Of a stretch of 20,928 nucleotides of DNA, positions 8,604 to 18,387 are shown piece after piece. Each line of letters opens with the position of its first letter. Within the stretch, counting starts at the first letter, position 1. Under the pieces are notes generated by a model. It ran no database searches and was not told the DNA's origin. It saw only the letters and a program-made list of their open reading frames with translations. Source of the DNA: Chara braunii (taxonomy: Eukaryota; Streptophyta; Charophyceae; Charales; Characeae); assembly GCA_003427395.1 (NCBI GenBank), contig BFEA01000178.1, positions 1,674,136-1,695,063 on the forward strand, written 5' to 3'. A program made the translations under genes and the position numbers.

Positions 8604-9504
8604 GTAATGGCCTGGATGTGATCGACGATATCAGGCCAAGGCCTGGTGTCTCTAGCGGCGATATTGTGTCGTAATGCAGTCTTAATCAACCGGTTCGCAT
8701 TTTCGACCAATCCATTTAATTGCGACATATGTGGTGTAGTATTACGAATGGAGACTCCCTGTATGAACAGACTCCTCAGGACCTCTCCTCGGAATTCTGC
8801 CCCAACGTTCGTTAAGATCTCTTCCGTATCCTGATGCATTCCGAGAAAATGGTTGACATACTGCGCAATTTCTGCCATTTGTCTTGTCTTGCAGGGATAC
8901 GCATCGATCCATTTCGAAAAGTGCTCTACAAAAACCATAAGGATTGAATACTCGCAGCTATTCGGTCCAGGGGGCAACACGATATCGGTGGTATCCATGT
9001 TGACTCTTTGAAACAGTCGTTCAACCACGGTAGGGACTATTGATCAAGGCGGCTGAATCAGCACCTTGTCAGCGGCGCAGACGGAGCAGTTTCGGACGAT
9101 GAACTTAACATCGTCGCGAATATTGGACCAATACCATTCATTTTTATCGATCTATGCCTCCATGATCCGGATGGCGAAGTGGGCCACAGTCTCCTCGTGG
9201 GCCGACTTAACCCAGTCGTACCTCATGAACGGATGAGGCACAAATATCCAAATTCCGCTACCATCCGTCTTCTGCTTGTTAAACTGTCCTTCATTCCATC
9301 GATAGTCCTGCACCCTCTCATTGGCCCTCCTCCTGACCTCCTCAACTACTGTAGCTATCAGGACGACATCTGTCCAGACCTCAACCCTTCTAAGCCGTCG
9401 GGTCTTTTCCAATCCTTCAGACGTGGCTTCGAGGAACTGAGCCTCCGTCGGAATTTTATCATTTCAACACAAGGGGCATAACCTGGGTTTGGCCGTATTC
9501 CTAT
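8573..9504 (-). pseudogene. Gypsy integrase, HHCC zinc domain and DDE core
   Basis: The reading frame from about 9504 to 8573 contains AHEETVAHF and, further on, CSVC, forming the His-His-Cys-Cys zinc domain. The core follows: NMDTTDIVL gives the first Asp, ILTNVGAEFRG stands where TDNGxEF is expected, and MSQLNGLVENANR supplies the Glu. The second catalytic Asp is therefore replaced by Asn. In-frame TAG (9152-9154) and TGA (9044-9046) interrupt it, and a frameshift near 8600 breaks the end. The family inserts retroelement cDNA into the host genome; this copy could not. Confidence 0.88.
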
Positions 9505-9870
9505 GCTAGATTCTGGAACCGTGAGCTCGAGAAACACATCGCTGACAATCTACCCAGTCGACATATCCTTCCCCACTAAGACGCATAGAAACCGAATAAA
9601 CTCTCGAAATTGCTTCACATAAATAACAAAATTTATCGGGCAGGGAGAGAAGAGATGAAGACGAAGGGGGAGAAAGAGGGCCTTCAAAATTACCTTTGTG
9701 CCCTGTCGCCATTGCAAATGCCAATCACTTCTTAGTGGGCCGAGGGAGGATGGCCACTTGTCCGTACGCGGGCTCCTCGTTTGGCTCTGGCTCTTTCAAC
9801 GGTGTAATCTCGTCACCTTTGGTCACCTTATCGGGGCGATGTAATTGTGTGAGCCCGTCGGCATTGCCTA
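9505..9870 (-). pseudogene. Gypsy pol, RNase H to integrase tether
   Basis: This is the same frame as the integrase. It begins LGNADGLTQLHRPDK, the conserved NADGLSR-like end of the gypsy RNase H region, then a Pro/Glu-rich stretch, a TGA at 9725-9727 and a segment of no recognised domain containing CQRCV. A frameshift at about 9870-9883 separates it from RNase H. Confidence 0.7.
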
Positions 9871-10255
9871 ATTCTTTGTCTTCTAATGAACGATGTCAAA
9901 ATTGTATTCTTGCAGCCGCACAGCCCAACGCCCAATCATGCACATATAGTTGGTAAGCTTCTTGAGAGCCAGCAAGGGTTCATGGTCCGTGACGAGGATA
10001 AACTTATGTCTGTACAAATACGGATGGAAGTGCTGGATTCCCCAGACAACCGCGTAACATTCACCCTGCGGAGCCCAATCGTTTCTTCTTTCGACTGGTA
10101 CCGTTTGCGACGCGCACTTGATGACGTGCTTGCGGCCGTCTTTCCCTTTTTGAGCCAAAATAGTGGGTACAATCATTTATCGTTATTCTTTTTATTATAG
10201 AATTAGATTGCTTCAGGCTGTCAGTCCGTGATGAGTATGAACTGATTTTCAGGGT
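9870..10255 (-). pseudogene. Gypsy RNase H
   Basis: It starts at FILITD followed by TGA (10221-10223) where most families have TDxS or TDWQ. It continues after a short insertion as ILAQKGKDGRKHVIKCASQ, APQGECYAVVWGIQHF, LVTDHEPL and GRWAVRLQEYNFDIVH. The Asp of ITD, the Glu of GEC and the Asp of VTDHEP match the conserved acidic positions. The domain removes RNA from the RNA:DNA hybrid during reverse transcription. A stop, an AT-rich insertion (10163-10205) and a frameshift at the end disable it. Confidence 0.88.
10163..10205. other. AT-rich 40-bp insertion within RNase H
   Basis: Between the QPEAI and ILAQKG motifs, which are only a few codons apart in relatives, lie about 40 bases that are much richer in A and T than the surrounding pol. 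They shift the frame. There are no splice-site-like ends and no clear duplication, so it may be filler DNA from repair. Confidence 0.5.
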
Positions 10256-11690
10256 TGGGACGGATCAAAATTGGCGTCGTAGCCAAGGCTTCTGTCAAGG
10301 TGACAAAGGCTTGCTGACACCCCGCGTCCCAATTCAGTGGCTGGTCCTTCCGTAGGAGATTCGTTAGAGATCCTTCGATAGCAGCAAAACCCTTGATAAA
10401 TCGTCGGTAGTACGAGGCCAGTCCCAGAAAGGCCCGGACTTGCGTCGGTAATGTAGACGTGGGGGCCTCTCGGATAGCCACGACCTTTCTCGAATCCGGT
10501 CGTAAGCCTCCTCACGTCACCACGTACACCAAAAATGAGATTTCGAAGAGGAAAAACTCACTTTTCTCCAATGCGATCTTAAAACCAGCATTCTTCAATG
10601 CCCTGAGTGTCCACTCAATGTGCTGAGCATGTCCGTGGAACGATTCTGAGTAAACCAGGATATCATCCATATACACAATGACACAAAAGTTAATCATGCC
10701 CTGCGTTAGTCTGGTCTTGTTGACAAAATTCTGAAACGTGAAATTCATCGCTCTCTAAAACGTGGCTGGTGCATTGCAAATCCCCATTGGGCACCGAATC
10801 CACTGCAAAGTTCCCTCAAATAATACGAAGGTCGTCTTTGGCCGATCCTCCTCCTTAATTAGAATATGGTGGAATCCATGACGGATGTCGAACTTGCTAA
10901 AGTAGTTTGCACACCCAATTGCATCCAACAAATCATCAATCCGGGGGAGGGGGTACACATCTTTGATCGTGATATCATTCAATTTCCGATAATCGATGCA
11001 AATGCGAACGGATTCGGTCTTTTTTTTAAGGACTAAAACCACGAGAAAGGACCATGGTCTAGTAGCGGGCTGGATCCAACCATTGGCTTCGAATTCTCTA
11101 ATTCGCTCTAGAGTTGTCTGTCTTTCGACTAACGAGTATCGGTATGGTTTACGGTGAATCAGCGGGTGGGTGCCCGTCTGGATCTCGTGGTGTATGACCA
11201 GAGACAGTCCTATGTCTGTATCCTCTGTACTAATCGCCCCTTGATACTCGGTCAGAATGTCTGCGATGAGTCTGTGTATCTCGTCTAGCACATAATCTGG
11301 CACATGCAGTTCGTAGTGGCAATCTCATAGTGCCACTGACAACTGTTTTGTTCGGGTCGTGTGGGTCTTTTTCATGGGTGGGGAGGATATCAAGGAATGG
11401 TCGGAACGCCAGAAGAAGATCATGGCAACCATCTGAGCTTCCTCTTCCCTAATTGCCACATGTTCCTCCGGGGTAATACCATCCTCGATGTCCGGGAGGT
11501 CCACCACTTTCTCCGTGATTTTTAGCCCAACATCGAACGGAGGGAGGTGGTATAACTCAGGGGGCTCCAGAGTCCAGTTCTTGGCGCCCTTCTGTAGCAG
11601 CCGGATCTCCTTCCCTCTGGTGAGCAACAAATCGGGAGGAGTCGTTGAGATATCGCAGAAGGACTGCTTATCCTGATATCTGGATAGCAA
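10256..11690 (-). pseudogene. Gypsy reverse transcriptase
   Basis: One frame runs from 11690 through RNase H, broken only by stop codons: TGA 11325-11327, TAG 10755-10757 and TGA 10512-10514. RT motifs in order: HRKPYRYS, RPWSFLVVLVLKKK, RICIDYRKLNDITIKDVYPL, FSKFDIRHGFHHI (first catalytic Asp), LQWIRCPMGICNAPATF, VIVYMDDILVYS (YxDD catalytic pair intact), then the connection with FLGLASYYRRFIKGFA. The stop after APATF falls where Gln is usual (TAG from CAG). The domain copies element RNA into cDNA. The N-terminal 120 codons (11690-11325) are a linker without an assigned fold. Confidence 0.93.
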
Positions 11691-11981
11691 TGGGGTGGTG
11701 GCCTCGTATATGGTTCGAGGGGGTTTTCAAGAATCCGTCAACCAGGATATCTTAGCCAGCGGTACTCCCATGATTGGTGCTCCAGTTCACAGTACATTTT
11801 TCGTGAAAACGAAGGTTTTCGTCGTTTGCTGTCGAAGCGGGTAACGGACTATCTGTCGTGTCAGCTCGAGAATTTGGGGATCTGTTTCTTCCTCGCTCTC
11901 GGAGGTGAACAACGGTAGTGTGGGTTCGTTATATTCGGTGTCCGATTCGTCCGTGGATTCTTCCCACCTTATAATTTGCAA
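11691..11981 (-). pseudogene. Gypsy pol, acidic linker between protease and RT
   Basis: A frame that reads WEESTDESDTEYNEPTLPLF and ESEEETDPQILELTRQIV, rich in Glu, Asp, Ser and Thr, stops at 11787-11789. The same frame then resumes as APIMGVPLAKISWLTDS, with a TGA, and joins the RT segment. A frameshift near 11975 separates it from the protease. No enzymatic function is evident. Confidence 0.6.
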
Positions 11982-13145
11982 GATTTCACCGGGTTCCTGT
12001 CGTTGTTGCTTAGACGTCGAGGTCGTCGGGTGAGGCGCATTGGAACGGTGTATGGTTTTCCTCCAGTGTTGTTGAGGATGATTGCTTGCCGTTCGAAATC
12101 CAGTGTGGCCTGCAAGGCTGTGAGGGCTGGTAATCTGGCAAGGGCATCGTATGTTGTCACGTTTAGGACCACCACATCGCCCAAGACGTGGACCTTACCT
12201 ATCCGGAAGGCAACGTTCGTCATTCTTCCTACGACTCGGATCTTACCTTCGTCGCTGAAAACGAAGTGATCGCCTTCCGCAAGAGGAATCACGTCTTTCT
12301 GTCGGCCGGCCCGTTCGACCACCTATAGGGAGATGGCCAAGACTGCAGCTCTGGAATCAAGGACCACACTGTAGAGGTTTCCCCAAACTTCCACGTTGCA
12401 CTCCGCGGATCTCCACGGTAGGGCTTTGATTCGTAGGAAGTGATTGTTTTTTTGAATCAGGCCCATCCGAACATGTTCGGAGGTGCTCGACTCCTCCGGC
12501 TTCGGGTCTCTAGCGAGAGCCTTTCCTTTGGCGGCTGCCAGTTTGGCGAGCGTTAATCTCTTTCGGTTTCGTTTGCAGTGCTGTAGCATCCGGTCATTAG
12601 CCTGTTCAGAGATGGATAGAAGGTGTCCGATGGGCAGGGGGATGCGGTGATCCAAGGCTCGAACTATCTCCAGCACATCGATTTCTCCCGTAACGAACGA
12701 GGGTCCTCCGGATTCCATCTCACTCGGGGAGGGCTTCCATTCTAAAACTTCATTATGGTGGGGGGCAGGTTGGATGACCCCTATCATGCGGAGGCCCGGA
12801 TATCCCAACGATATGTATTGATCGAGTGGGATGAGCTTTGCCGCTTCCTCCATAACCCCCGACGGGCTTGCCCCGCTGTCGGGTTCTTCTACCATTGTGG
12901 CTACCCGCCTTGGTCCGTTAGCAATCGGTGCTGCAGACACTGGCATGACTCTGGTTTGCGTGAGTCGATGGGGACGGTCCTGGGCTATGTGCCTGGGCTG
13001 GTGACACGTGTAGCAAACACTCACGTTAGCTGCCGCCCCCCCTACTGTCGGAGTAGGGGCTTCTCCTTGCATCATTGGTGCTGCTCTGACGGCAATGGGG
13101 CGCATTGATCTCATCAATGACTCGATCCGAGCATTGTGCTCACGT
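11969..13145 (-). pseudogene. Gypsy nucleocapsid zinc knuckle and aspartic protease
   Basis: The frame opens after the A11 run as REHNARIESLMRSMRPIAV. A zinc knuckle follows at about 13015-12975: CYTCHQPRHIAQDR, where the last Cys of CX2CX4HX4C is Arg and the usual Gly is also Arg. The protease region has VVLDSRAAVLAI in place of the family L-D-S/T-G-A, so the active-site Gly is Arg. A TAG at 12323-12325 falls directly after it. The rest reads IGKVHVLGDVVVLNVTTYDA and LARLPALTALQATLDFERQA, matching the flap and the second hydrophobic region (normally LLGLP). The frame ends at 11969 after a frameshift. Confidence 0.82.
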
Positions 13146-13155
13146 TTTTTTTTTT
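13145..13155 (-). other. A11 homopolymer at the gag frame break
   Basis: An A11 run on the minus strand lies between a frame reading LELTRTLVNLMQES (likely coiled coil at the end of gag) and the zinc-knuckle frame. Homopolymer slippage is the simplest cause of the frame change. A programmed shift is possible but unsupported. Confidence 0.5.
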
Positions 13156-14003
13156 ACTTTCTTGCATTAGGTTAACCAGTGTTCGAGTTAGTTCTAGTAT
13201 CGCGTTTGATTTATTGGGCCTTGCAGGGGCTTCTGGGGGGGCAGGGGTGTGACCATAACCGATAATCCTGAGGTTGTGCCAGGTATCGATCTCTTGGCTG
13301 CGACCTCTTCCAGGTAAGTGATAGGACCGGAGACAAAACCCATGTTCTCAAATTTATTATGGAGTGCGGCCATCTCGGCTTTCGCCCTGGCCAATTCCGA
13401 GGAATCTCCATCTTTTGCGTGATCCTCACTTTCGGGAAAACTAGCAGCGAATTTCCGCTCCATTTCTTCTGCCCCATCCATAATTTGTTCCATCGTATGA
13501 TTGATAAGGGAGAATTGATTCCACAATTTCGCCCTAATCGCTCGACTTAGTCGACTGCGAAGCCCGTCGATGAATAAATCCCACCCGGCTTTCTCGTCCC
13601 TCTCGGATTAGACAAACAATCTATAGAACCTACTACGATATTCTGTAACGGATTCCAGGGGTTTCTGAACTCGGTCCTTGATCATGAAGAAAGCTTGCTC
13701 AGGGTGGATATGATCGAGCCTGTTATAAAAGTCCCTTTTGAAGGTCGGGAGATCTATCCACGCGTAAGTGTTAAACCAATGATGTGCATCCCCTCCAAGT
13801 CTGCCGGGGATGTTGATCCGAGCTTCATCGTTGTCATATTGTTGTGCACGTAATGTGGCTAACCATGCCCCGACCAAGTGTTGCGCAGGGTCGAAAAGAT
13901 ACAAATCAGGTGGAGCCGCATGTGCGCGACGTCGGACGGGTGGCCCGGGAATAGGTGCCCCGCCTACCTGGACGTTAACATTTTGTGCCGGATTGGCCCT
14001 CAT
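13146..14003 (-). pseudogene. Gypsy gag (capsid region)
   Basis: The start ATG at 14003-14001 has A at -3 and lies 108 bases downstream of the 5' LTR. A proline-rich N-terminus (APIPGPPVRRRAHAAPP) precedes the capsid-like core: LYLFDPAQHLVGAWL, GRLGGDAHHWFNTY, FKRDFYNRLDHIHPEQ, PLESVTEYRSRFYRL, the typical retrotransposon gag pattern. One in-frame TAA (13608-13610) interrupts it; the frame then continues ERDEKAGWDLFIDGLR and on to 13194. A further small frameshift near 13200 leads to a helical Leu-rich segment before the A11 run. Gag would package the element RNA in virus-like particles. Confidence 0.85.
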
Positions 14004-14093
14004 GTTAGCGTTCTGTCGATCGACCGATCGGTTTCGCTGTTCTCCAGATCGTTTTGTGCGACTTACCTACTTGCTTCTCTATATGCTCACCAC

Positions 14094-14111
14094 GTGCCGA
14101 CTCCGATACCA
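14094..14111 (-). promoter_or_regulatory. Primer-binding site resembling the initiator Met tRNA 3' end
   Basis: The minus strand reads TGGTATCGGAGTCGG immediately inside the 5' LTR. Plant initiator Met tRNA predicts TGGTATCAGAGC; 10 of the first 12 bases agree. A second site of the same form is at 20102-20116. Primer identity is inferred from family knowledge. Confidence 0.8.
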
Positions 14112-16555
14112 ACCTCACGCCTAGCGCGACTTCCTGATCGGAGTGGGATCATGGGATGGGGGCCCGAAAGTGCGAAAAAGGGGTGTGCCAAGGATTTTAG
14201 GAAAGTGGGGGTGGAGTCCCAGGTCAGAACTAAGATCTCCGGTGGCGAGTTCAGGGGTAGTTGTGCAAAGTGGTAAGCACGGGCCGTATCAGGCATTCCA
14301 ACTTTCGGAGATGGGGCTATCGTCTCCGTTGGTTGCGGCGTCGCGGTTGGTCCAACATTTGGTGGACTGGTGGGACGCTATGACTATCGCGCTGTCTGAA
14401 CAGCTGTCGGCGCCGCTCGTAACAGGCTTCAGAATCCGACAAGGCTGGCCTTAAGCGGGGACAGTACATTCGCTGCTCGGCTTCGCTTCGGGTTCGTCGG
14501 TTGAATCCTGAGGCCCGATACGTCTAGTGTTGTCGACACTTTTCGCACGATGTGCGGGGCCAGTAGAGGGCTATGGAATTCCACGGCACGACTGTGAGCT
14601 GGTGATACGGAAGGAGGAGATGGAAGGGAGGGAAACAGGTATTAATAACGACGAAGCCCGAAGATATGCAATACTGAGTGCTGCTAGTATTCAGATAGCC
14701 TGGGCCCCTAGGATCGCTAGTTATGGCCCAGTGAAAATCTCCCGCGCACAGTCGGTCGTTCTTCGTTAGACAGGGGAATTTCGGGTTTCTCAAGTTTCCT
14801 CGCAGTCTGAAAGGTTCACCCTCCCAGTGTTCACAATACCTTGGGCACCTCAGGCTTCCACGATCGGTGATCCAAAGGGGAGTTTTTACAACCATATCCG
14901 ACTCGAGTACTCGGTTTCCCACATCTTTTATAATGAGTCAGGATCAAGGTCGACTCATACAAACGCGTGCGTACGTTGCGACTCGGTTTTCTTAAGATTG
15001 CGGTCGTACGTGAGCCTGCGTATGGGCGAAAGTGGATCAGATTTGGGTTTCTCGTGTCGGCGTAGCGATTGTGTCTTTCCTGCATGCAACTATCCTACCC
15101 GTACTATCTCGGGTGAGATTCAATTAGTACATTCATATCCATGTGATTCATGTGACGAAGGGGAAGACAACATTCTCGGTGATCTGATGACGATCAAAGG
15201 TCAATCGATTAAGCCCAAACATCCGTAGCAAGTGTTTTTAATCAGACCCGAGACAACGCACATGGATACTTGAAAGTGACGAAATTTGAGTTTAGCAGGC
15301 ATCACAGAACAAGATAAAAAGGCCCAGAAAGATTACTCAGCAAGAGTTCGCATCCATTTCATGCATACACACAAAGTAAAAACGACAAGGAAAAACCCAG
15401 AACGACTTACAAGGAAAGTCCGAGGGTGCCGCAACAAGATCGTCCAAGTAGAACTTAAAATTATACAGACAATTGGAAGAAGAGACCTCATCTCACACAT
15501 AGCTGCTCTCTCTCTCTCTCCCTCTCTACCCTCCCCGACGCGGGCAGTCCGTCGTCGCGCATCCATACAGAGTTGTCACCCCGCTTGGTTCAAGCACGCA
15601 AGCCAAGTTCGCCCATGCGCCATAATCAGTCGTTGTCTGGACGTCAACCCCACATACCCGACACTAGCTCGTCGGATCGCCCAACTCTCTCATCGACTCA
15701 CCTCTCAAGTTGTCTTGTTAGCCGACCCTGACTGGTCGCGCTAACTCCAAAGTTCACAGAGAGAAAACTAATCGCGCTTTCGGAATTTATAACATGTATG
15801 CTTGCGCAAAAGATGCTGGATTGAGCCAAAATGAGAGAGAGGAGAAAGGAGGAAGTGCCTACGTTTTGCATGGTCAGGCCGTAGCGTGGGGGACGTAGCC
15901 ACTCTCCACACATCGATCTGAGCAAACAACATCTTGGCCAATCAGATCGTAGGAAGGTACATGCATAGTCTGGAGAAAGGAGGCGGGAAGAAGACAAGAG
16001 CACGAAGAGAGATACAATTACAATTGCGCCTGCCAAATTTACAGTTACACGCAAGATTAAGGGCGCGGTGCAGTTAGAGCCCACTTCCTAGCGCGACCGG
16101 ATGCGCGCAAGCAAGAAGCACGGCGCAACAAAAATTCAGAGTGCCTAAATTCCGCGTCTAAGTCCTAAAAAGGGAAATTTCGAAAATACCAAGGAACAAT
16201 TCCGAGAGCCCGTGGGGTCTCTACATCAGTCGAAATCTCAAAAATGATATCTCAAAAATGAGATTTCCGCACGCTAATCGCGCCAAAAGTTCCCTAGTGC
16301 CCACAATTGAACAAGAAAGAAGCTATGAGAACCGTTATTCCTCGCGTTCGCTAAGGCGAGGTTACTTAATTGTTGGCGCGGGATCCTCCCGGCAGCTACC
16401 CGACAACTTTAGTGAAAAACAAAGAAGAAACGAGGGCATCAATGCAAATGGCCCAACCGACCCATCTCCACGCATTTCACTCGGTTATCCCATCTCGTTC
16501 CCCTACAACAAACTTCGCGCCGAAAGTTGCGTGGTTACATAAATTAGCTCGTCAC
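14112..16555 (-). repeat. 5' LTR of the gypsy element
   Basis: Homologous to 3461-5841. It has its own small changes: a tandem duplication at 16238-16262 (TCTCAAAAATGA repeated), an extra GATCATGGG-type repeat near 14148-14158, and about 16 extra bases near 15185-15200. The minus-strand start GTGACGAGC abuts the LINE target duplication. The CT microsatellite is at about 15505-15528 and candidate TATA boxes are at 14925-14932 and near 15787. It should drive transcription towards gag on the minus strand. Confidence 0.92.
14524..14922 (-). other. Minus-strand open frame inside the 5' LTR, unrecognised
   Basis: The counterpart of the 3' LTR frame at 3796-4275: same start, 132 codons, nearly the same residues until a small deletion changes the end. 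There is no known domain. See the caution given for the other copy. Confidence 0.25.
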
Positions 16556-16556
16556 G

Positions 16557-16561
16557 GCGTT
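16557..16561. repeat. Target-site duplication of the gypsy element, right copy (GCGTT)
   Basis: It matches 3456-3460. One base (16556) lies between it and the shared LTR end. Confidence 0.75.
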
Positions 16562-16761
16562 AGAGAAAGTTAATAGTATAGACCGGAGCTGTGTTAAATC
16601 TTCAGTAGCGTTAGAGGAAATTAAGAGAAGGTCGTCTGCTAGTGCTCATCCTTTACATTGGCGATTCCCCACCTTTCGTCCTCCGATCTTCGAGTTAATT
16701 TAATGTTATTCTTGAACACTTCTATTTGTAGCTCAAACAGAAGTGGAGTGAGCGGGCATCC
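16557..16761 (-). pseudogene. LINE ORF2, reverse-transcriptase palm fragment with ADD motif
   Basis: The piece between the MITE and the gypsy element. It reads SGCPLTPLLFELQIEVF (usual plant LINE form GCPLSPLLF), then after a frameshift near 16645 ALADDLLLISSNATEDL, where the two Asp of the catalytic motif (codons at 16631-16636) are intact, and ends at LLTFSNA. The ADD frame continues exactly, codon for codon, into 3460 on the other side of the gypsy element. Confidence 0.85.
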
Positions 16762-17241
16762 ACTATGTATCACCCGCAGTCGTGACCGCGGGCCATTTGA
16801 CCGCACGCGGTTGGCATCCCGACCGCAGCGGGCGGCGTCTGCAGCCAAGTGCGGTCGGAAAACCCCGACGTTTTTAAATCCTAGGATAATAGGCAAAAAA
16901 AAAAAAAAAAAAAAAGGGGTTGTAGGTTTTCGTGTGCTTTACAACCGTATATGTTTAGTTTTATTTTTTGACTTCTTTTGCGATTTAAAAAAAATGAGAA
17001 ACAGAAATCCCTCACGCAAAAATTCTTCACTTTATTTTATTAGTAAGAAAATTCAAGGATTTTATTTGATTTTTATCTCAAATTTGGTAATGCATTTTGA
17101 TACGACCCCAAGGCAAAAGTTGTTCAGTTTATTTTTAAGCATAACATATATTATTTTCAGATTTGTCTAAATTCTTTTTTTTTTTTTTTTTTTTTTTTTA
17201 ATGACCGCGGCCTCGCGGCTGAGACCGCGGGGGATTCATAG
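16762..17241. mobile_element. hAT-like MITE with poly-A/poly-T arms, inserted in LINE RT
   Basis: The terminal inverted repeats are CTATGTATCACCCGCAGTC (16763-16781) and the reverse complement of 17223-17241 (CTATGAATCCCCCGCGGTC). GACCGC motifs are repeated inside both ends. Next come A21 (16895-16915) and T25 (17175-17199), so the homopolymers are also inverted partners, around an AT-rich core of about 260 bp without coding capacity. The flanks GGGCATCC (16754-16761) and GCGAATCC (17242-17249) agree at 6 of 8 bases, as for a decayed 8-bp hAT duplication. It splits the RT between LRHG and GCPLTP. Confidence 0.65.
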
Positions 17242-18387
17242 GCGAATCCGTGCCTTAAGGATCGAGTTGGTTTGAAAGTGGCTGAGATCTTACCGTTGAC
17301 CATGACTGCAGTGGTTGTTTGGGTATAGAGAGCAAGCACCACCTCAAGAACTGCGATCCAAAGTTCATATGTTTAAGTGTGACTTCGACAAAAGATCAAC
17401 CCACTTTATCCTAGGCCTTTTCCAGGTCTAAGGCAAGAATCACCACATTCATATTTGATTTACTGATTATCTCTAGCGCTTCAATGGCCGTAATGATATT
17501 ATCGAAGATTGAGTGGCCCCGAACAAAGGCCCCTTGCTCTGGGTTACCAGTTTGGGTAATTATAAGCCTAACCTGATTGTCAGGGTTTTGACCAACAACT
17601 TATACAATGCATTTAATAATGTGATAGGACGCCAGTTCCTTATCTCAGATTCCCCCCCCTTTCTATACATCAATGATATGATTCCCTTAGTCATGCCCAT
17701 ATCCAAAGGTTCACCTTCGAGCACACTGTTTCAGATCTTCAGCATGGTTGGAGTTAATTCGGACCAGAATGCAGAGAAGAACTCTACCGGCAGTCCGTCT
17801 TCCCCCGGGGATTTGCCAAGGGTCATTTGAGCCGTTGCTTGGGTGAGTTCTTTGAGGCTGATGGGTTTATCCAGTTCTTCCTTTTCGCCTTGACTTAAGG
17901 TCATCGTGGTGGCTTCCCAAAAAGGTGCAAAGGCTGCGAAGTTCTGGTCTTCGTCTAGAGGAGGTCAACGAGATGTAAGGATGTCTTGAAAGTATATACA
18001 CGCATGTTTGCACATTCATTTAACGTGTTGGCCGGAAGCACTAACCTTGTGAAGGGTTGAACTAATTCTTTCATTGTAACATGTTTCACTAATGGAAATA
18101 ATCTTTGAAATTGTTCCTTGGTTACCCTGTCTGCTGTAATTAAAAAAAAAATTCTTGCCCTTTCAGTCCATTCCTACTTTTTGAACTTGAATTGCTTCCC
18201 ATTGATTCATGTACTCTGCCCGTTTCATTAACCAATAGGTTATTGAAATGGGGTGGGCAGTTGCTTTGCGTTTTGCTTCCAAAATCAGTTCCAGAGATTT
18301 TTGTTTATCTTTCTTCTTCTAGAGTGCCTTGATTTTTGACAGAATGCTAAGGTCCTCAAAGATCACTCTAAGGCCTGCATCAAACCA
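17242..18387 (-). pseudogene. LINE ORF2, linker and reverse-transcriptase fingers/palm
   Basis: Right to left: a decayed linker (about 18387-17900, many stops), then LKELTQATAQMTLGKSPGED (about 17860-17800), EIRNWRPITLLNALYKLLVK (17650-17583), EQGAFVRGHSIFDNIITAIE (17540-17480) and VILALDLEKA followed by TAG (17411-17413) where the family has Tyr before D-K/R. Then a frameshift and VMVNGKISATFKPTRSLRHG up to the MITE. These are RT blocks 0 to 4 of L1-like plant LINEs. The first catalytic Asp (ALDLEKA) is present. Confidence 0.85.

Larger units (their letters stand above)
3461..16556 (-). mobile_element. Full-length but defective Ty3/gypsy LTR retrotransposon with an extra ORF3
   Basis: Two long direct repeats of about 2.4 kb enclose, on the minus strand, a primer-binding site, gag, protease, RT, RNase H, integrase and a third frame. 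The order RT-RH-IN is diagnostic of Ty3/gypsy (Metaviridae) rather than Ty1/copia. Termini are GTGA...TCAC, with TG...CA one base inside. It is inserted in a LINE with a 5-bp duplication. In a sampled block (3541-3720 against its partner) the LTRs differ at 11 of 180 positions, mostly transitions, and they carry several small indels. All coding modules are disrupted, so any movement would need proteins from other copies. Confidence 0.92.
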
